From: Deltaproteobacteria bacterium
GTDB taxonomy: Bacteria; Myxococcota_A; UBA9042; PHBI01; JACKFB01
Length of the DNA: 64,000 nucleotides
Assembly: GCA_020632695.1 (NCBI GenBank)
Contig: JACKFB010000014.1
Coordinates: 62,001-126,000 of the forward strand
Reading direction: 5' to 3'
Both the position numbers and the translations under genes were made by a program. How positions within the stretch are numbered: the stretch's first letter is position 1; every line of letters begins with the position of its first letter. Below the pieces are notes generated by a model, which was not told the origin of the DNA, did not search any database, and was given only the letters and a program-made list of their open reading frames with translations. Shown in pieces: positions 20,541 to 30,746 of the stretch.

Positions 20541-22840
20541 TCAGGGGCAGCCGTCGGCCGTCGAGAGCCGCAGCCCGAACGCGACGCGCCCGGCGCTCGC
20601 GCAGCCGGCGGTGCAGCTGCTGAGGGCGGTGTCGCACTCGAGCTCACCGCCGGCGCATCGCGCCACGCACACCTCCTGCAGCGCGCGACACACCGCCGCG
20701 CAGCCCGGCTCACCGAGGCCCGGCCCCAGGAGCGCGCGCAGGTCGCGGAGCGCGCGATCGACGCCGCCGATGACCCGCGCGACCTCGTCGGGCTCGGCCG
20801 CGCCCCAGTCGCTGCCGAGGCGCTCCAGACCAGCCGCCAGCTCCGGCGCCTCGGCCAGGGCGACCGACGCGTGGCGCACGGTGGCCAGCGCGCGGGCCGC
20901 CTCGTCGCGAGCCCGGCGATCGCCGCTGCGCAGCGCCGGGCCCAGCTCGTCGAGGGCTCCCCGCAGCGCCCACGCCGCGGCCGCCTGGCTGAGCTGTTCC
21001 AGGCCGGGCTCGCCGCGCAGTCCGCGCGTACGCCAGGCCTCGAGGACGGCGGCCGCGTTCTCACCGCGCCCCTGGCGAGCACCAGCGCCGCCGCGGCCGC
21101 GAGCACGGCGCCGCGCACCGCCTCGACCGCGTCGCGCCCGTCCGGCGCCCCGGGCGCGACGGCGGGTGGCAGGTCGCGCAGCCGGGCGCTCAGCGCCGAG
21201 ACCACGCGCTCGAGCGCGGCGATCTCATCGGGATCCCAGCGCCGGAAGGGGTCCAGCAGATGGTCCCCCACCAGGGCCGTGACCCGGCGCGCGGCGGCTG
21301 CCAGGCCCGGCCCGGCGTCCGTGGCTGCGGCGGCCAGCGGCGCCACCAGGGCGGCGATCGCCTCGGCGCCGCCGCCCCGGGCCATCGCCTCCTCGACCGC
21401 CGTCGCGGAGGCGCGCGCCACCAGCGCGTCCAGGCGGCCGAGGTCCGGCCACCGCACGCCCGATCGCCGCAGGGGCTCGAGCAGGGCCGAGGCCTCGTCG
21501 GCCGCGCCGGCGTCCAGGGCCGCGGTGATGCGCGACGCGATCGTCGCGACCGGCACCAGCGGGTGGACGAACACCCCGCGCCCCGCCGCCACGTAGAGCA
21601 GGTCGCCAGCGAAGGCCGCACCGTGGACCGCCTCGGGCACAGCGCCCAGCTCGCCGGCTGCCAGCACCCGGCCGCGCTCGGGCTGGACCAGCAGCCCGAT
21701 GGCCGGCGCCCCGCCGCCGACGTAGAGCCCCGCCTCGCCGGCGGGGAGCCAGCGCCCCGGTGCCGCCTCGGCGACCCCGTCGCGCTCCCACACGGCCCGT
21801 CCCTGGGAGAGGCCGTACCCGGACAGGCGGTCGAGCCCGCCCTGGCGCTGCACGACGAGCGCGCGATCGCCGAGCAGGATGGGCGTCGACGCGACCGAGC
21901 CGAGGGCGACGCGCACCGAGCCGTTCAGGTCGATGGCCAGCAGGGTCTGCTCTCCGGCGCGGTCGCCGGTGAGGCCGAGCACGCTGGCGGCGCCTGCTCC
22001 GAGCCAGCGCAGCCCGCCCGCGCCGGACTCGGGCATCGCGACGGGCAGCGCCCTCCCCTCGCCATCGGCGCCCAGCACCCGCAGCGCCCCCGGCCGCCCC
22101 TGCGCCGTCCAGGGGAGCGCCAGCAGCGCGCCCCCGCCCGGCCGCGCCACGAGCAACGGCGTCCCCGAGCCGAGGGCCTCCCCCAGCGCGACCTGCGCCC
22201 GCTGCCGGCCGCTGGACAGCTCCAGGCTGCGCAGCGTCGCCTGCGCGCCCCCCTCGAGCAGGTGCACCACCCCATCCCCGACGGCCACGGCTCGGAGCTG
22301 CGCGACCGGCGCGGCGTTTCGCCACCGCGGCTTGCCGTCGTCGAGCCCCATCAGCCCCACCCGAGCACCTTCCCCGCCGCGGTCGGCGACGACCAGCAGC
22401 CCCTCGGGCCCGACCCAGGCGACCCGCTCGGTGCAGGCGTCCGGCAGCCCGCAGCCCAGCTCCCGCCGCCACGCGAGCTGGCCGCTCTGGCGGTCCAGCA
22501 CCTCGGCGGCCGCTCCGATCATCACGACCCGCTCGCCCACCACCTCGACGCGCTCGGCGTGGGCGCGGAAGGCGGCCGCGTTCCACACGGTCTCGCCGGT
22601 CTCCAGGCGAAGGGCCGCCGCGCCCGACGCCAGGTCCGACACCACCAGCAGGCCAGCGCCGACGTCGAGCCAGCGCGCCTCTCCCACGGGCGAGGCGTAG
22701 AAGCGCGGAGCGTCGAGGACCCGCGGCGGCGAGGTCGGCTCCGGCGGGGTCGCGGAAGCCCGCGGAACGGCGCAGGAAGCGGCCCAGAGCATGGCGGCGA
22801 GAGCGGTCCGCGCCTTGCCCCGCCGTGCCGTGGCTGTCAC
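20541..22840 (-). pseudogene. PQQ-like beta-propeller secreted protein, frameshifted near its 3' third
   Basis: The coding signal begins at GTG 22840 (AAGGA upstream), with a signal peptide ending near ASA-TPPEP. About 450 residues of WD/PQQ-like blades follow (RLETGETVWNAAAF, LDRQSGQLAWRR, LDDGKPRWRN), as in BamB and dehydrogenase-type propellers, then a helical region. At CCCC 21069-21072 (GGGG on the coding strand) the frame changes: before it the protein reads LVLARG, after it a different frame continues with RGENAAAVLEAWRTRG and runs to the natural stop at 20541 with a Cys-rich end (VCRALQEVCVARC, CDTALSSCTAGC). One additional G would restore a protein of about 766 residues. It may be a sequencing indel or a true mutation. 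It is divergent from egtD, 57 bp away. Confidence 0.7.
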
Positions 22841-22897
22841 AGTCCTTGGCTCGCCGGCGCGCTTCGGGCGCCGGACGCCGATGGAGGAATCGCCAGC

Positions 22898-23866
22898 ATG
22901 TCGCAGTCCCGCCAAGCCTCGCCGGCGTCGACCGATCCCGCTGAGGAGCTGCGGCTGTCGCTCGAGCGGGAACCGCCGCAGATCCCCAGCAAGTACTTCT
23001 ACGACCGGCGCGGCTGCGAGCTGTTCGAGGCGATCACCCACACGCCGGAGTACTACCAGACGCGCACCGAGCTGGCGATGCTGACCGAACACGCCGACGC
23101 CCTGCTCGCGACCACCGCGCCGCGCGATCTGGCCGAGCTGGGTTCGGGGTCCGGACGCAAGACCCGCGTGCTGCTGGACGCCCTGGTACGCTCGGGTCGC
23201 GGTCGCGCCTGCACGCTCATGGACATCGCCCCCGACTTCCTCGAGCCCTCGGTGCGCGAGCTGCAGGCGGCGTATCCGAGCCTCGACGTGCGCGGCGTCG
23301 TGGGCGACTTCGTCCACGAGCTGCACCGCCTGGGCCCCGGCGGCGAGCGCATGCTGGTGCTGCTGGCCGGCACCTTCGGCAACCTGGACCGCATCGCCGC
23401 GCTGGACTTCCTGCGCAGCATCCGCGCGGCGCTGGCCGAAGACGACGCGTTCCTCATCGGCGTGGATCTGGTGAAGGACCCGGCTCGGCTGGAGGCCGCC
23501 TACGACGACGCGCAGGGGGTGACCGCGGCCTTCAACCTCAACGTGCTGGACGTGGTCAACGCACGCTTCGGCGCCGACTTCGACACGGCGGATTTCCGAC
23601 ACCGCGCGGTCTACGACGTCGAGCGGGCGCGCATCGAGATGCGCCTGCGCGCGGTGCGCCCGGTGCGGGTGACGGTCGCGGCCACCGGGACGCGCCTGTC
23701 GCTGGCCGAGGGCGAGGAGCTGCTGACCGAGCTGAGCTGCAAGTACACCCGCGAGAGCCTCGACGCCATGGCCGGCAGGGCCGACCTGGCGATGGCGCGC
23801 TGGGTGACCGACCCGGACCAGCTCTTCGGCCTGGCGCTGCTGCGGCCGCGAGGGGACCGCCGATGA
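22898..23866 (+). CDS. egtD: L-histidine N-alpha-methyltransferase EgtD
   Basis: A 322-residue SAM-dependent methyltransferase that trimethylates histidine to hercynine, the first step of ergothioneine synthesis. Family features: IPSKYFYDRRGCELFEAITHTPEYYQTRTE near the N-terminus, SAM-binding ELGSGSGRKTR (residues about 80-90), TFGNLDR, and C-terminal ELSCKYTRESL. The ATG at 22898 has GGAGG about ten bases upstream. The last four bases overlap the egtB start (ATGA), so translation of the two is coupled. No egtA, egtC or egtE is seen, so this looks like the short EgtB/EgtD route, with the C-S lyase elsewhere. Confidence 0.93.
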   Translation: MSQSRQASPASTDPAEELRLSLEREPPQIPSKYFYDRRGCELFEAITHTPEYYQTRTELAMLTEHADALLATTAPRDLAELGSGSGRKTRVLLDALVRSGRGRACTLMDIAPDFLEPSVRELQAAYPSLDVRGVVGDFVHELHRLGPGGERMLVLLAGTFGNLDRIAALDFLRSIRAALAEDDAFLIGVDLVKDPARLEAAYDDAQGVTAAFNLNVLDVVNARFGADFDTADFRHRAVYDVERARIEMRLRAVRPVRVTVAATGTRLSLAEGEELLTELSCKYTRESLDAMAGRADLAMARWVTDPDQLFGLALLRPRGDRR

Positions 23867-25194
23867 ACCCCAGCGAAGCCCGCGCCGCCCTGAGCGTCGC
23901 CTGGGGCCGCACCGACCGCCTCTTCGAGCTGCTCACCCCACAGGCCCTGCACGCGCGGCCCATTCCGCTGCGCCACCCCTTCATCTTCTATCTCGGCCAC
24001 CTGCCCGCCTTCGCCTGGAACCAGATCGCCCGCGGCGTGCTGGAGCTCCCACCCTTCGAGCCGGCCTTCGACGAGCTCTTCGAGCGCGGCATCGACCCGC
24101 TGGACGAGCGCGCCGCGCAGGACGCCAGCATCAGCGACTGGCCGGATCAGGCCCGGGTCCTGGCCTACCGCGATCGCGTCCGCGCCACGGTGCTGGAGAC
24201 CGTGGACGCCGTGGCCGCCCGCGCGCCGACCGACCCGCTGGCCGCCGGGCTGCGCATCCACCACGTCGTGCTCGAGCACGAGCTGATGCACCAGGAGACC
24301 CTCCTCTACATGGTGCAGGCCCTGGACCCGGCCCTGAAGCACCGGCCCCCGTCGATCCCGTTGCCCGAGGGCGGCCCTGCGCCCGCTGCGGCGCGTGTGG
24401 CCGTGGGAGCCGGGCGCGTGAGCCTCGGCGTCACCCTCGAGGACGTGCCCTTCGCCTGGGACGCCGAGCTGGGCCGACTGGACGTCGAGGTGCCCGCCTT
24501 TCTCATCGACCGCCTCCCGGTCACGGTCGGCCGCTTCGCCGACTTCGTGGCGGCCGGCGGATACGCCGACCACCGGTTCTGGCGGCCGGACGCCTGGGCC
24601 TGGCGCCAGCGCGCCGGCTTGGAGCACCCGGCGAGCTGGCGGCGCACGCCCGACGGAGGCTACGAGGTCGCCTGGGTGCTCGGCCACGCGCCCCTGGCCA
24701 CGGCCAGCGGGTGGCCGGTGCAGGTGAGCCAGGCCGAGGCCGCCGCCTACGCCCGCTGGCGCAACGCCCGCCTCCCCAGCGAGGCCGAGCTGCACCACGC
24801 CGCCTTCGGCACGCCCGACGGCCAGACCCGCCTCCACCCCTGGGGCGCCTCGGCGCCCGACAGCACCCGGGGCGCCTTCGACTTCAACCGCTGGGCGCCA
24901 GCTCCCGTCGGCTCGACGCCGCTGGGCCAGAGCGCCTGGGGCGTGGAGGAGCTGGTCGGCAACGGTTGGGAGCACACCTCGACCGCCTTCGCCCCGCTGC
25001 CCGGCTTCGAGCCATGGATCCGCTCCTACCAGGGGTACGCGCGCGACTTCTTCGACGACCAGCACACCGTCGTCTTCGGCGCCTCCTGGGCCACCGACGC
25101 CCGCCTGATGCGCCCGAGCTTCCGGAACTGGTACCAGCGGCACTACGCCTTCCCGTTCACCGCCTTCCGCTGCGTGTACCCCGAGGAGCCCTGA
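23863..25194 (+). CDS. egtB: Ergothioneine biosynthesis sulfoxide synthase EgtB
   Basis: A 443-residue non-heme iron enzyme that joins hercynine with a sulfur donor (cysteine or gamma-glutamylcysteine) and oxygen. It has an N-terminal DinB-like four-helix domain with the probable iron ligands His46 (GHLPAFAWNQ), His139 and His143 (HELMHQET), and a C-terminal formylglycine-generating-enzyme-type domain (from about 185). The usual GNVWEWT box of that domain reads GNGWEHT here, and the following ASWATDARLMRPSFRNWYQRHYAFPFTAFR is conserved. It overlaps egtD by four bases and xthA by one base (TGATG), making a tight operon. Confidence 0.93.
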   Translation: MNPSEARAALSVAWGRTDRLFELLTPQALHARPIPLRHPFIFYLGHLPAFAWNQIARGVLELPPFEPAFDELFERGIDPLDERAAQDASISDWPDQARVLAYRDRVRATVLETVDAVAARAPTDPLAAGLRIHHVVLEHELMHQETLLYMVQALDPALKHRPPSIPLPEGGPAPAAARVAVGAGRVSLGVTLEDVPFAWDAELGRLDVEVPAFLIDRLPVTVGRFADFVAAGGYADHRFWRPDAWAWRQRAGLEHPASWRRTPDGGYEVAWVLGHAPLATASGWPVQVSQAEAAAYARWRNARLPSEAELHHAAFGTPDGQTRLHPWGASAPDSTRGAFDFNRWAPAPVGSTPLGQSAWGVEELVGNGWEHTSTAFAPLPGFEPWIRSYQGYARDFFDDQHTVVFGASWATDARLMRPSFRNWYQRHYAFPFTAFRCVYPEEP

Positions 25195-25970
25195 TGCGTA
25201 TCGTGTCCTGGAACGTCAACGGCCTGCGCGCCTGCGCAGGCAAGGGTTTCGCCGACTGGCTGGCCGGCGCCGAGGCCGACGTCGTCGGCCTGCAGGAGGT
25301 GCGCGCCCGGCCCGACCAGCTCGACGCGGCCCTGGCGCGCCCCGAAGGGTGGCACGTCCACGCCAACCCCGCCGAGCGCCCCGGTTACAGCGGCGTGACG
25401 CTGTTCAGCCGCCAGCCGCCGAGCGCGGTCCACACCAGCCTGGGCGACGCGGCCTTCGACGTCGAAGGGCGCTACCAGGAGGCCCACCTGGGCGACCTGG
25501 TGGTGGTGAACGCCTATTTCCCGAACGGAAACGGAAAGAACCGCGACCTGAGCCGCATCCCCTACAAGCTGGACTTCTACCGCGCCGTCTTCGACCGCCT
25601 CGAGCCCGCCCGCGCCGCCGGACGCCCGGTCCTGGTCATGGGCGACTTCAACACGGCGCACCGCCCCATCGACCTGGCGCGCCCCAAGGACAACGAGAAG
25701 ACCTCGGGCTTCCGCCCCGAGGAGCGCGAGGAGCTGGACCGCTGGCTGCGCTCCGGCTGGACCGACACCTTCCGCCACGTCCACGGCGACACCGAGGGCG
25801 CCTACACCTGGTGGAGCCAGCGAGGCGGCTGCCGCGAGCGCAACGTCGGCTGGCGCATCGACTACGTCCTGGCCTCCCCCGGCGCGCTCGAGATCCTCAC
25901 CGACGCCTTCATCCACCCGCACGTGGCGGGATCGGATCATTGTCCCATCGGGGTGGCGCTGAACCTCTAG
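25194..25970 (+). CDS. xthA: Exodeoxyribonuclease III (AP endonuclease)
   Basis: A 258-residue EEP-family nuclease. Metal- and DNA-binding motifs are present: ISWNVNGLR-type start (VSWNVNGLRA), LQEV, YSGV, NAYFPNGNG, GDFNTAH, GWRIDYVL and GSDHCPIG. It cleaves DNA 5' to abasic sites and trims 3' ends in base-excision repair. Translation starts at ATG 25194 within the egtB stop codon. Co-expression with ergothioneine genes fits a shared response to oxidative damage, though this is inference. Its stop is followed after eight bases by a dispersed repeat block. Confidence 0.95.
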   Translation: MRIVSWNVNGLRACAGKGFADWLAGAEADVVGLQEVRARPDQLDAALARPEGWHVHANPAERPGYSGVTLFSRQPPSAVHTSLGDAAFDVEGRYQEAHLGDLVVVNAYFPNGNGKNRDLSRIPYKLDFYRAVFDRLEPARAAGRPVLVMGDFNTAHRPIDLARPKDNEKTSGFRPEEREELDRWLRSGWTDTFRHVHGDTEGAYTWWSQRGGCRERNVGWRIDYVLASPGALEILTDAFIHPHVAGSDHCPIGVALNL

Positions 25971-25978
25971 GGCGAGTT

Positions 25979-26146
25979 GGACGAGGCACCGCCTGAGGCG
26001 GCTACGGCCACCGCTGACGACGCCGCTCCCTCGGGTCAGCCCTGCGACGGGCCTGGGGCCCGACTCGGGCTGCGCCTCGGTCGCGCCACCGTCAGCGGCG
26101 GCCTCGCTCGCCTCATTCGGCGCCTCTACATCGATGGGGGGCGCGG
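25979..26146 (-). repeat. Conserved dispersed module, inverted copy (locus B)
   Basis: The reverse complement of the module seen at 11194-11357, with scattered substitutions; it spans from the equivalent of CTCGTCC back to CCCCCCATCGATGTAGAGG. It begins eight bases after the xthA stop codon and lies outside any supported gene. Base-paired motifs are partly mutated (GACGGTGGC replaces GACGGCGGC). Confidence 0.88.
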
Positions 26147-26619
<473 letters not shown>

Positions 26620-28125
26620 CTATCGCTCGGCGAGCCTGCCGTAGAGTTCCAGGCGCTCGCGCAGCGCGCTGGCGGTGTCCCGGTTGAAGGCCTCCGCTCG
26701 CACTCGCCAGGTCCAGTTGCCCTCGGCGCGGCCGGGGACGTTCATGCGGGCGTCGCCTCCCAGGGCCAGGATGTCCTGCAGCGGCAGGATGGCGGTCCGG
26801 GCTACCGAGCCCAGGGCCGCGCGGCACAGCACGTCGGCGATGTCCGAGCCGTCGGTGCGCAGATAGCGGCGCACGTGGTCGCGCACCGACTCGTCGGCCG
26901 AGCCCCACCACCCGACCGTCGTGTCGTTGTCGTGGGTGCCGGGGTAGACCACGGCGTTCCGCACGTGGTTGTGGGGCAGGTAGGCGTTGTCGGCGCCGCC
27001 TCCGAAGGCGAACTGCAGCACGGCCATCCCGGGGAACCCGACGGCCTCGAGCAGCGCGTGGACCTCCGGGCCGGCGATGCCCAGGTCCTCGGCGATGATG
27101 GGCGCCTCGCCGAGGGACTCGCGCATCGCGTCGAAGAAGTGGCGTCCGGGACCCTCCACCCAGCGGCCTCCGCGGGCGTCGGGCGCGCCCGCCGGCACGG
27201 CCCAATAGGCGGCGAAGGCGCGGAAGTGGTCGATGCGGACCACGTCGACCTGCTCGAAGGTGCGGCGCAGGCGCCGCCGCCAGAAGGCGTAGCCGTCTTG
27301 GGCCATGCGCTCCCAGTCGTAGAGCGGGTTGCCCCAGAGCTGCCCGGTCGCGCTGAAGTAGTCCGGCGGCACCCCGGCCACCGCCCGGGGCGTGCCGTCG
27401 GGGTGCAGCTGGAACTGGTCGCGCGCGGCCCAGACATCGGCGCTGTCCCGATCGACGTAGATGGGCAGATCGCCGATGACGCGGATCCCTCGAGCGGACG
27501 CGTAGGCGCGCAGGGCCTGCCACTGGCGCTCCACCAGGAACTGGGTGGTGACGAGGTCCTCGATGGCGTGGGCGTGGGTCTCCCGGGCCGCGGCCAGGGC
27601 GCCGGGGTCGCGGTCGCGGAGCGGCGCCGGCCAGCGCCACCACGGCTCGCCGCGCCGAGCGGCCCGCAGGGCCAGGAAGAGCGCGGTCTCCTCGACCCAG
27701 TCGGCCTCTGCCCGGAACGCGGCCAGCGCCGGGCGCAGCGGGTGGTCCGGTCGTGCGTGCAGCCGCGCGCTCGCCGCACGCACGAGCTGCGACTTCCAGG
27801 CGGTCGTGCGGTCGAAGTCGGCCCGGTCCAGGCTGTCGGCCGCCGGCGCGTCCGGCACGCGGTCCAGCAACCCCCAGGCGACCAGCTCGCGCGGGTCGAT
27901 GAGGCGCGGGTCCATGGCCAGCGCCGCGGGCGTGGCGTAGGGCGAGTGCCCCGAGCCGGGGGGGACCAGCGGCAGCACCTGCCAGAAGCTCGCGCCCGCC
28001 TCCGACATCCAATCGAGGAAGCGCCGCGCCTCGACGCCCAGCTCGCCCACGCCGTGGGGACCGGGCAGCGAGGTGGGGTGGAGGAGCACGCCGGCGGCGC
28101 GCGGGGCGTCTGCGAGCAGGGACAT
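26620..28125 (-). CDS. malQ: 4-alpha-glucanotransferase (amylomaltase, GH77)
   Basis: A 501-residue enzyme that transfers maltodextrin segments between glucans, releasing glucose; cytosolic glycogen or maltodextrin metabolism. GH77 landmarks are HPTSLPGPHGVGELG near the start, IGDLPIYVDRDSADVWA, the nucleophile-bearing VRIDHFRAF, the acid/base IIAEDLG, and YPGTHDNDTTVGWW. ATG 28125 begins MSLLADAPRAAGVLLHPTS; longer upstream frames lack conservation. Its stop is followed almost at once by a Glu-Thr hexamer array in another frame. No other glycogen genes are in the window. It is divergent from the HEAT-repeat gene. Confidence 0.95.
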   Translation of the reverse strand: MSLLADAPRAAGVLLHPTSLPGPHGVGELGVEARRFLDWMSEAGASFWQVLPLVPPGSGHSPYATPAALAMDPRLIDPRELVAWGLLDRVPDAPAADSLDRADFDRTTAWKSQLVRAASARLHARPDHPLRPALAAFRAEADWVEETALFLALRAARRGEPWWRWPAPLRDRDPGALAAARETHAHAIEDLVTTQFLVERQWQALRAYASARGIRVIGDLPIYVDRDSADVWAARDQFQLHPDGTPRAVAGVPPDYFSATGQLWGNPLYDWERMAQDGYAFWRRRLRRTFEQVDVVRIDHFRAFAAYWAVPAGAPDARGGRWVEGPGRHFFDAMRESLGEAPIIAEDLGIAGPEVHALLEAVGFPGMAVLQFAFGGGADNAYLPHNHVRNAVVYPGTHDNDTTVGWWGSADESVRDHVRRYLRTDGSDIADVLCRAALGSVARTAILPLQDILALGGDARMNVPGRAEGNWTWRVRAEAFNRDTASALRERLELYGRLAER

Positions 28126-28248
28126 GGGACCTCGGTTCTCTGGGAGCGCGCGAGCCGCCCCAGGATAGGCCCAGCGCCCGTCTGACCGCGAGCCCTCAAG
28201 CTTTGCCGGCGGCGTGCCGAAGAGAGGTGGGCCAACCCGGGAGAACCG

Positions 28249-30378
28249 ATGAACACTCGCATCACCACACTTGGAATCTCGAGCGCCCTGGCGCTGGCCG
28301 GGGCGTTTGCCCCCGCCAGCTCTGCGTCCTCGCCGCCGCGGCTGGCGACGGCCGAGGTCCATCAGGTGTCGGCGTCGACCTCCAGCGGTGAAGGCGACGC
28401 GGCGCGCCTCACCGACGGCCGTCTGGGCTCGGCCTGGATCGCCGGACCGGGCCGCGGCGAAGGCGAGGAGCTCACGCTGCGCTTCGAGGCCACCCGCTAC
28501 CTGTCGCGCCTCGACGTCCACCCGGGCTACGGGCGTGACAACCGCAGCTTCGCCGAGCACGCCCGCCCCACCCGGCTGCGCGTGAGCTGGCCCGGCGGGG
28601 CGCAGATCCTCGAGCTGGCCGACGCGCGCCGCACCCAGAGCTTCGAGCTCTTCCCGCTGGCGCGCACCGACGTGCTGACCGTCACGGTCGACGCCGTCAC
28701 CGGGCCGATCGAGGCGGGCGTCGCCATCAGCGAGATCATGGCCTACGAACCGGTGGACGTGCTGGCCGTCGATCAGGGGCTGCGCGAGGAGATCTCCAGC
28801 CTGGTGAGCAACCTGGGCGACCGCGCCCGCAGCGCCGAGGCCAGCGAGCGCCTGGTGCAGCTCGGCGTCGCCGCGGTCCCGTGGATCTCCGACCTCGCCC
28901 GCCAGGCCGACGCCGACAGCGGCACCGTCGCCCTGCGTACGCTCTTCCGCATCGACGGCGGCCGCGCCCGCGACGTCAGCCTGGCGTTGCTCCGGACCGG
29001 CGCCGCGACGCCCTCCGCCATCGTCCTGTCCGCGCTCGGCGACGGCAACGACGCGCGTGGCCTCGAGTCGGCGCTGCTCCACGCGGCCCGCGAGCTCGCC
29101 GACTCCGAGCCGAGCCTCGCCGCCGCCGCGGTGGACGCCCTGGCCAGCACCGGCGACACCCGGGCGCTCCCGCTGCTCGCCCGCGGCCTCGCCTCCGAGG
29201 TCCCCGCCCAGGTCAACGTGGCGGTCACGCGGCTCCCGGCCTTCGGCGCCGTCGGCCGCGAGATCGCCTCTCGCCTGCTCCAGAACCCGTCGGACCTCAC
29301 CCGCCGCGCCGCCCTGGTGACGCTGGGCGGCTTCGCCGACGACCCGAGCGCCGTCGCCGCCATCGCGCCTTTCGCCCGTGACGGCTCCCACGCCACAGCC
29401 CTCGCCGCCATCCGCGCGCTGGGCCGCCTCCACAACGACGACGCGCGCGCCGAGCTGGCTCGCCTGGCTCGCGCCGAGGACACCTGGCTCGTCCGCGCCG
29501 CCGTCCCGGCGCTGGTCGCCCACGGCGCCGGCGCCATGCCCATCCTCTGGCAGATGCTGGCCGAGCAGGACCCGGCGCTGCAGAACCGCATCTTCGACGA
29601 GCTCGCCGCGGCCCGCACGCCCGAGGTGCGCACCCGGCTCATCGACGAGCTGCTGGCCGACGTCCAGTCGCCCTGGCACGCCCGGGCCATCGAGACCCTC
29701 TCGGCCCACGGCGCCCAGGGCGTCGACGACCTGCTGGCCCGACTGCAGACGCGCCCCGACGACGCCTCCCTGGCCGCGTCCTACCTGCGCCACGTGGCCC
29801 CGACCGCCGCCCCCTCGGCCACCCGCCTCCTGGCGCAGCTGCGGCCCGACCGCAGCCTCGACGAGCTGCGGGTCGTGCTGCTGGAGACGATCGCCCAGGC
29901 CGGCTACCGCGAGGCGGTCGACACCGTCGCCGACCTCTACGAGGCGGTGGAGACCTCCGAGCGCACCCGGCGCGCCGCCCTCGACGCCATGGGCTACCTG
30001 CCCTCGCAGCGCACCCGTGACCTGGCCGTCGCGGCGATGGACCACCCGAACCCCCAGATGTCCATCCTCGGCCGCGAGGCCGCGGCCCGCCTCGGCGACC
30101 CGCGCGCGACCCTGAAGATCCTCGCCATGCTGCAGCAGCGCCAGCCCGTCGACTGGCCGGTGGACGCGGTCGAGGCCCTGGGCACCCTGCAGGCCGACGC
30201 CGCCCTGCCGATCTTCGCCCGCCAGTTCCCCTCCTGCGGCCGCGGCCTGAAGCTGGCCATCCTCCGCGCCAGCCACGCCATCGGAGGCCGCCGCGCCGTG
30301 TCCATCCTGGTCGACGGCTCCATCAGCCCCGACGTGGCAGTGGCGAGTCTCGCCAGGAGCCTCCTCGGCCGCGATTGA
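28249..30378 (+). CDS. Secreted HEAT-repeat protein with discoidin-like N-terminal domain
   Basis: A 709-residue protein. A signal peptide ends around SSA-SSPPR (about residue 27). Residues about 35-160 (DGRLGSAWIAGPGRGEGEELTLRFEATRYLSRLDVHPGY in outline) look like the discoidin-type domain often named NADase-type glycan-binding, with a jelly-roll fold. From about 180 to the end there are at least ten HEAT-type helical pairs (AAVDALASTGDTRALPLLARGL, AALVTLGGFADDPSAVAAI), forming a solenoid for protein binding. GGGAGA precedes ATG 28249. Probably periplasmic or secreted, with a scaffold role; no enzyme motif. The stop codon overlaps the first base of a 77-bp tandem repeat. Confidence 0.8.
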   Translation: MNTRITTLGISSALALAGAFAPASSASSPPRLATAEVHQVSASTSSGEGDAARLTDGRLGSAWIAGPGRGEGEELTLRFEATRYLSRLDVHPGYGRDNRSFAEHARPTRLRVSWPGGAQILELADARRTQSFELFPLARTDVLTVTVDAVTGPIEAGVAISEIMAYEPVDVLAVDQGLREEISSLVSNLGDRARSAEASERLVQLGVAAVPWISDLARQADADSGTVALRTLFRIDGGRARDVSLALLRTGAATPSAIVLSALGDGNDARGLESALLHAARELADSEPSLAAAAVDALASTGDTRALPLLARGLASEVPAQVNVAVTRLPAFGAVGREIASRLLQNPSDLTRRAALVTLGGFADDPSAVAAIAPFARDGSHATALAAIRALGRLHNDDARAELARLARAEDTWLVRAAVPALVAHGAGAMPILWQMLAEQDPALQNRIFDELAAARTPEVRTRLIDELLADVQSPWHARAIETLSAHGAQGVDDLLARLQTRPDDASLAASYLRHVAPTAAPSATRLLAQLRPDRSLDELRVVLLETIAQAGYREAVDTVADLYEAVETSERTRRAALDAMGYLPSQRTRDLAVAAMDHPNPQMSILGREAAARLGDPRATLKILAMLQQRQPVDWPVDAVEALGTLQADAALPIFARQFPSCGRGLKLAILRASHAIGGRRAVSILVDGSISPDVAVASLARSLLGRD

Positions 30379-30530
30379 TCGGCGTCGATGGCCGGGGCGG
30401 CGGCTACGGACGCCGCTGAGGGCGGCGCTCCCTCGGGTCAGCCTTGCGACGGAGATCGGCGTCGATGGCCGGGGCGGCGGCTACGGACGCCGCTGAGGGC
30501 GGCGCTCCCTCGGGTCAGGCCTGCGACGGG
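30377..30530 (-). repeat. Two tandem copies of a 77-bp half-module (locus C)
   Basis: Copies begin at 30377 and 30454 and are nearly identical (GATCGGCGTCGATGGCCGGG at each start). They are reverse-oriented versions of the second half of the dispersed module, closest to the variant at 25979-26146. The first copy starts inside the stop codon of the HEAT-repeat gene. Confidence 0.85.
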
Positions 30531-30746
30531 CTGGAGCCTCAGCGGCGGGGTTGAGCGATCGGCTCGGCCGAGGCCTTCGGCCCGGCCTCGGTTGGGTCGA
30601 CTCGGCCTCGGTCTTGGGGGCGGTCTCGGTGACGGGGCCGGCCTCGGGGCGGTCTCGGTGACGGGGCCGGCCTCGGTCTCGGTCTCGGTCTCGGTCTCGG
30701 TGACGGGGCCGGCCTCGGGGCGGTCTCGGTCTCGGGCTCGGTCTCG
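30531..30746 (-). repeat. GAGACC-type hexamer array, outer part (locus C)
   Basis: Mixed GGTCTC, GGCCTC and GGTGACGGGGCC units on the plus strand, with an internal higher-order repeat of about 55 bases (GGTCTCGGTGACGGGGCCGG recurs three times). Flanked by the half-modules on one side and the module core on the other. Confidence 0.8.
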
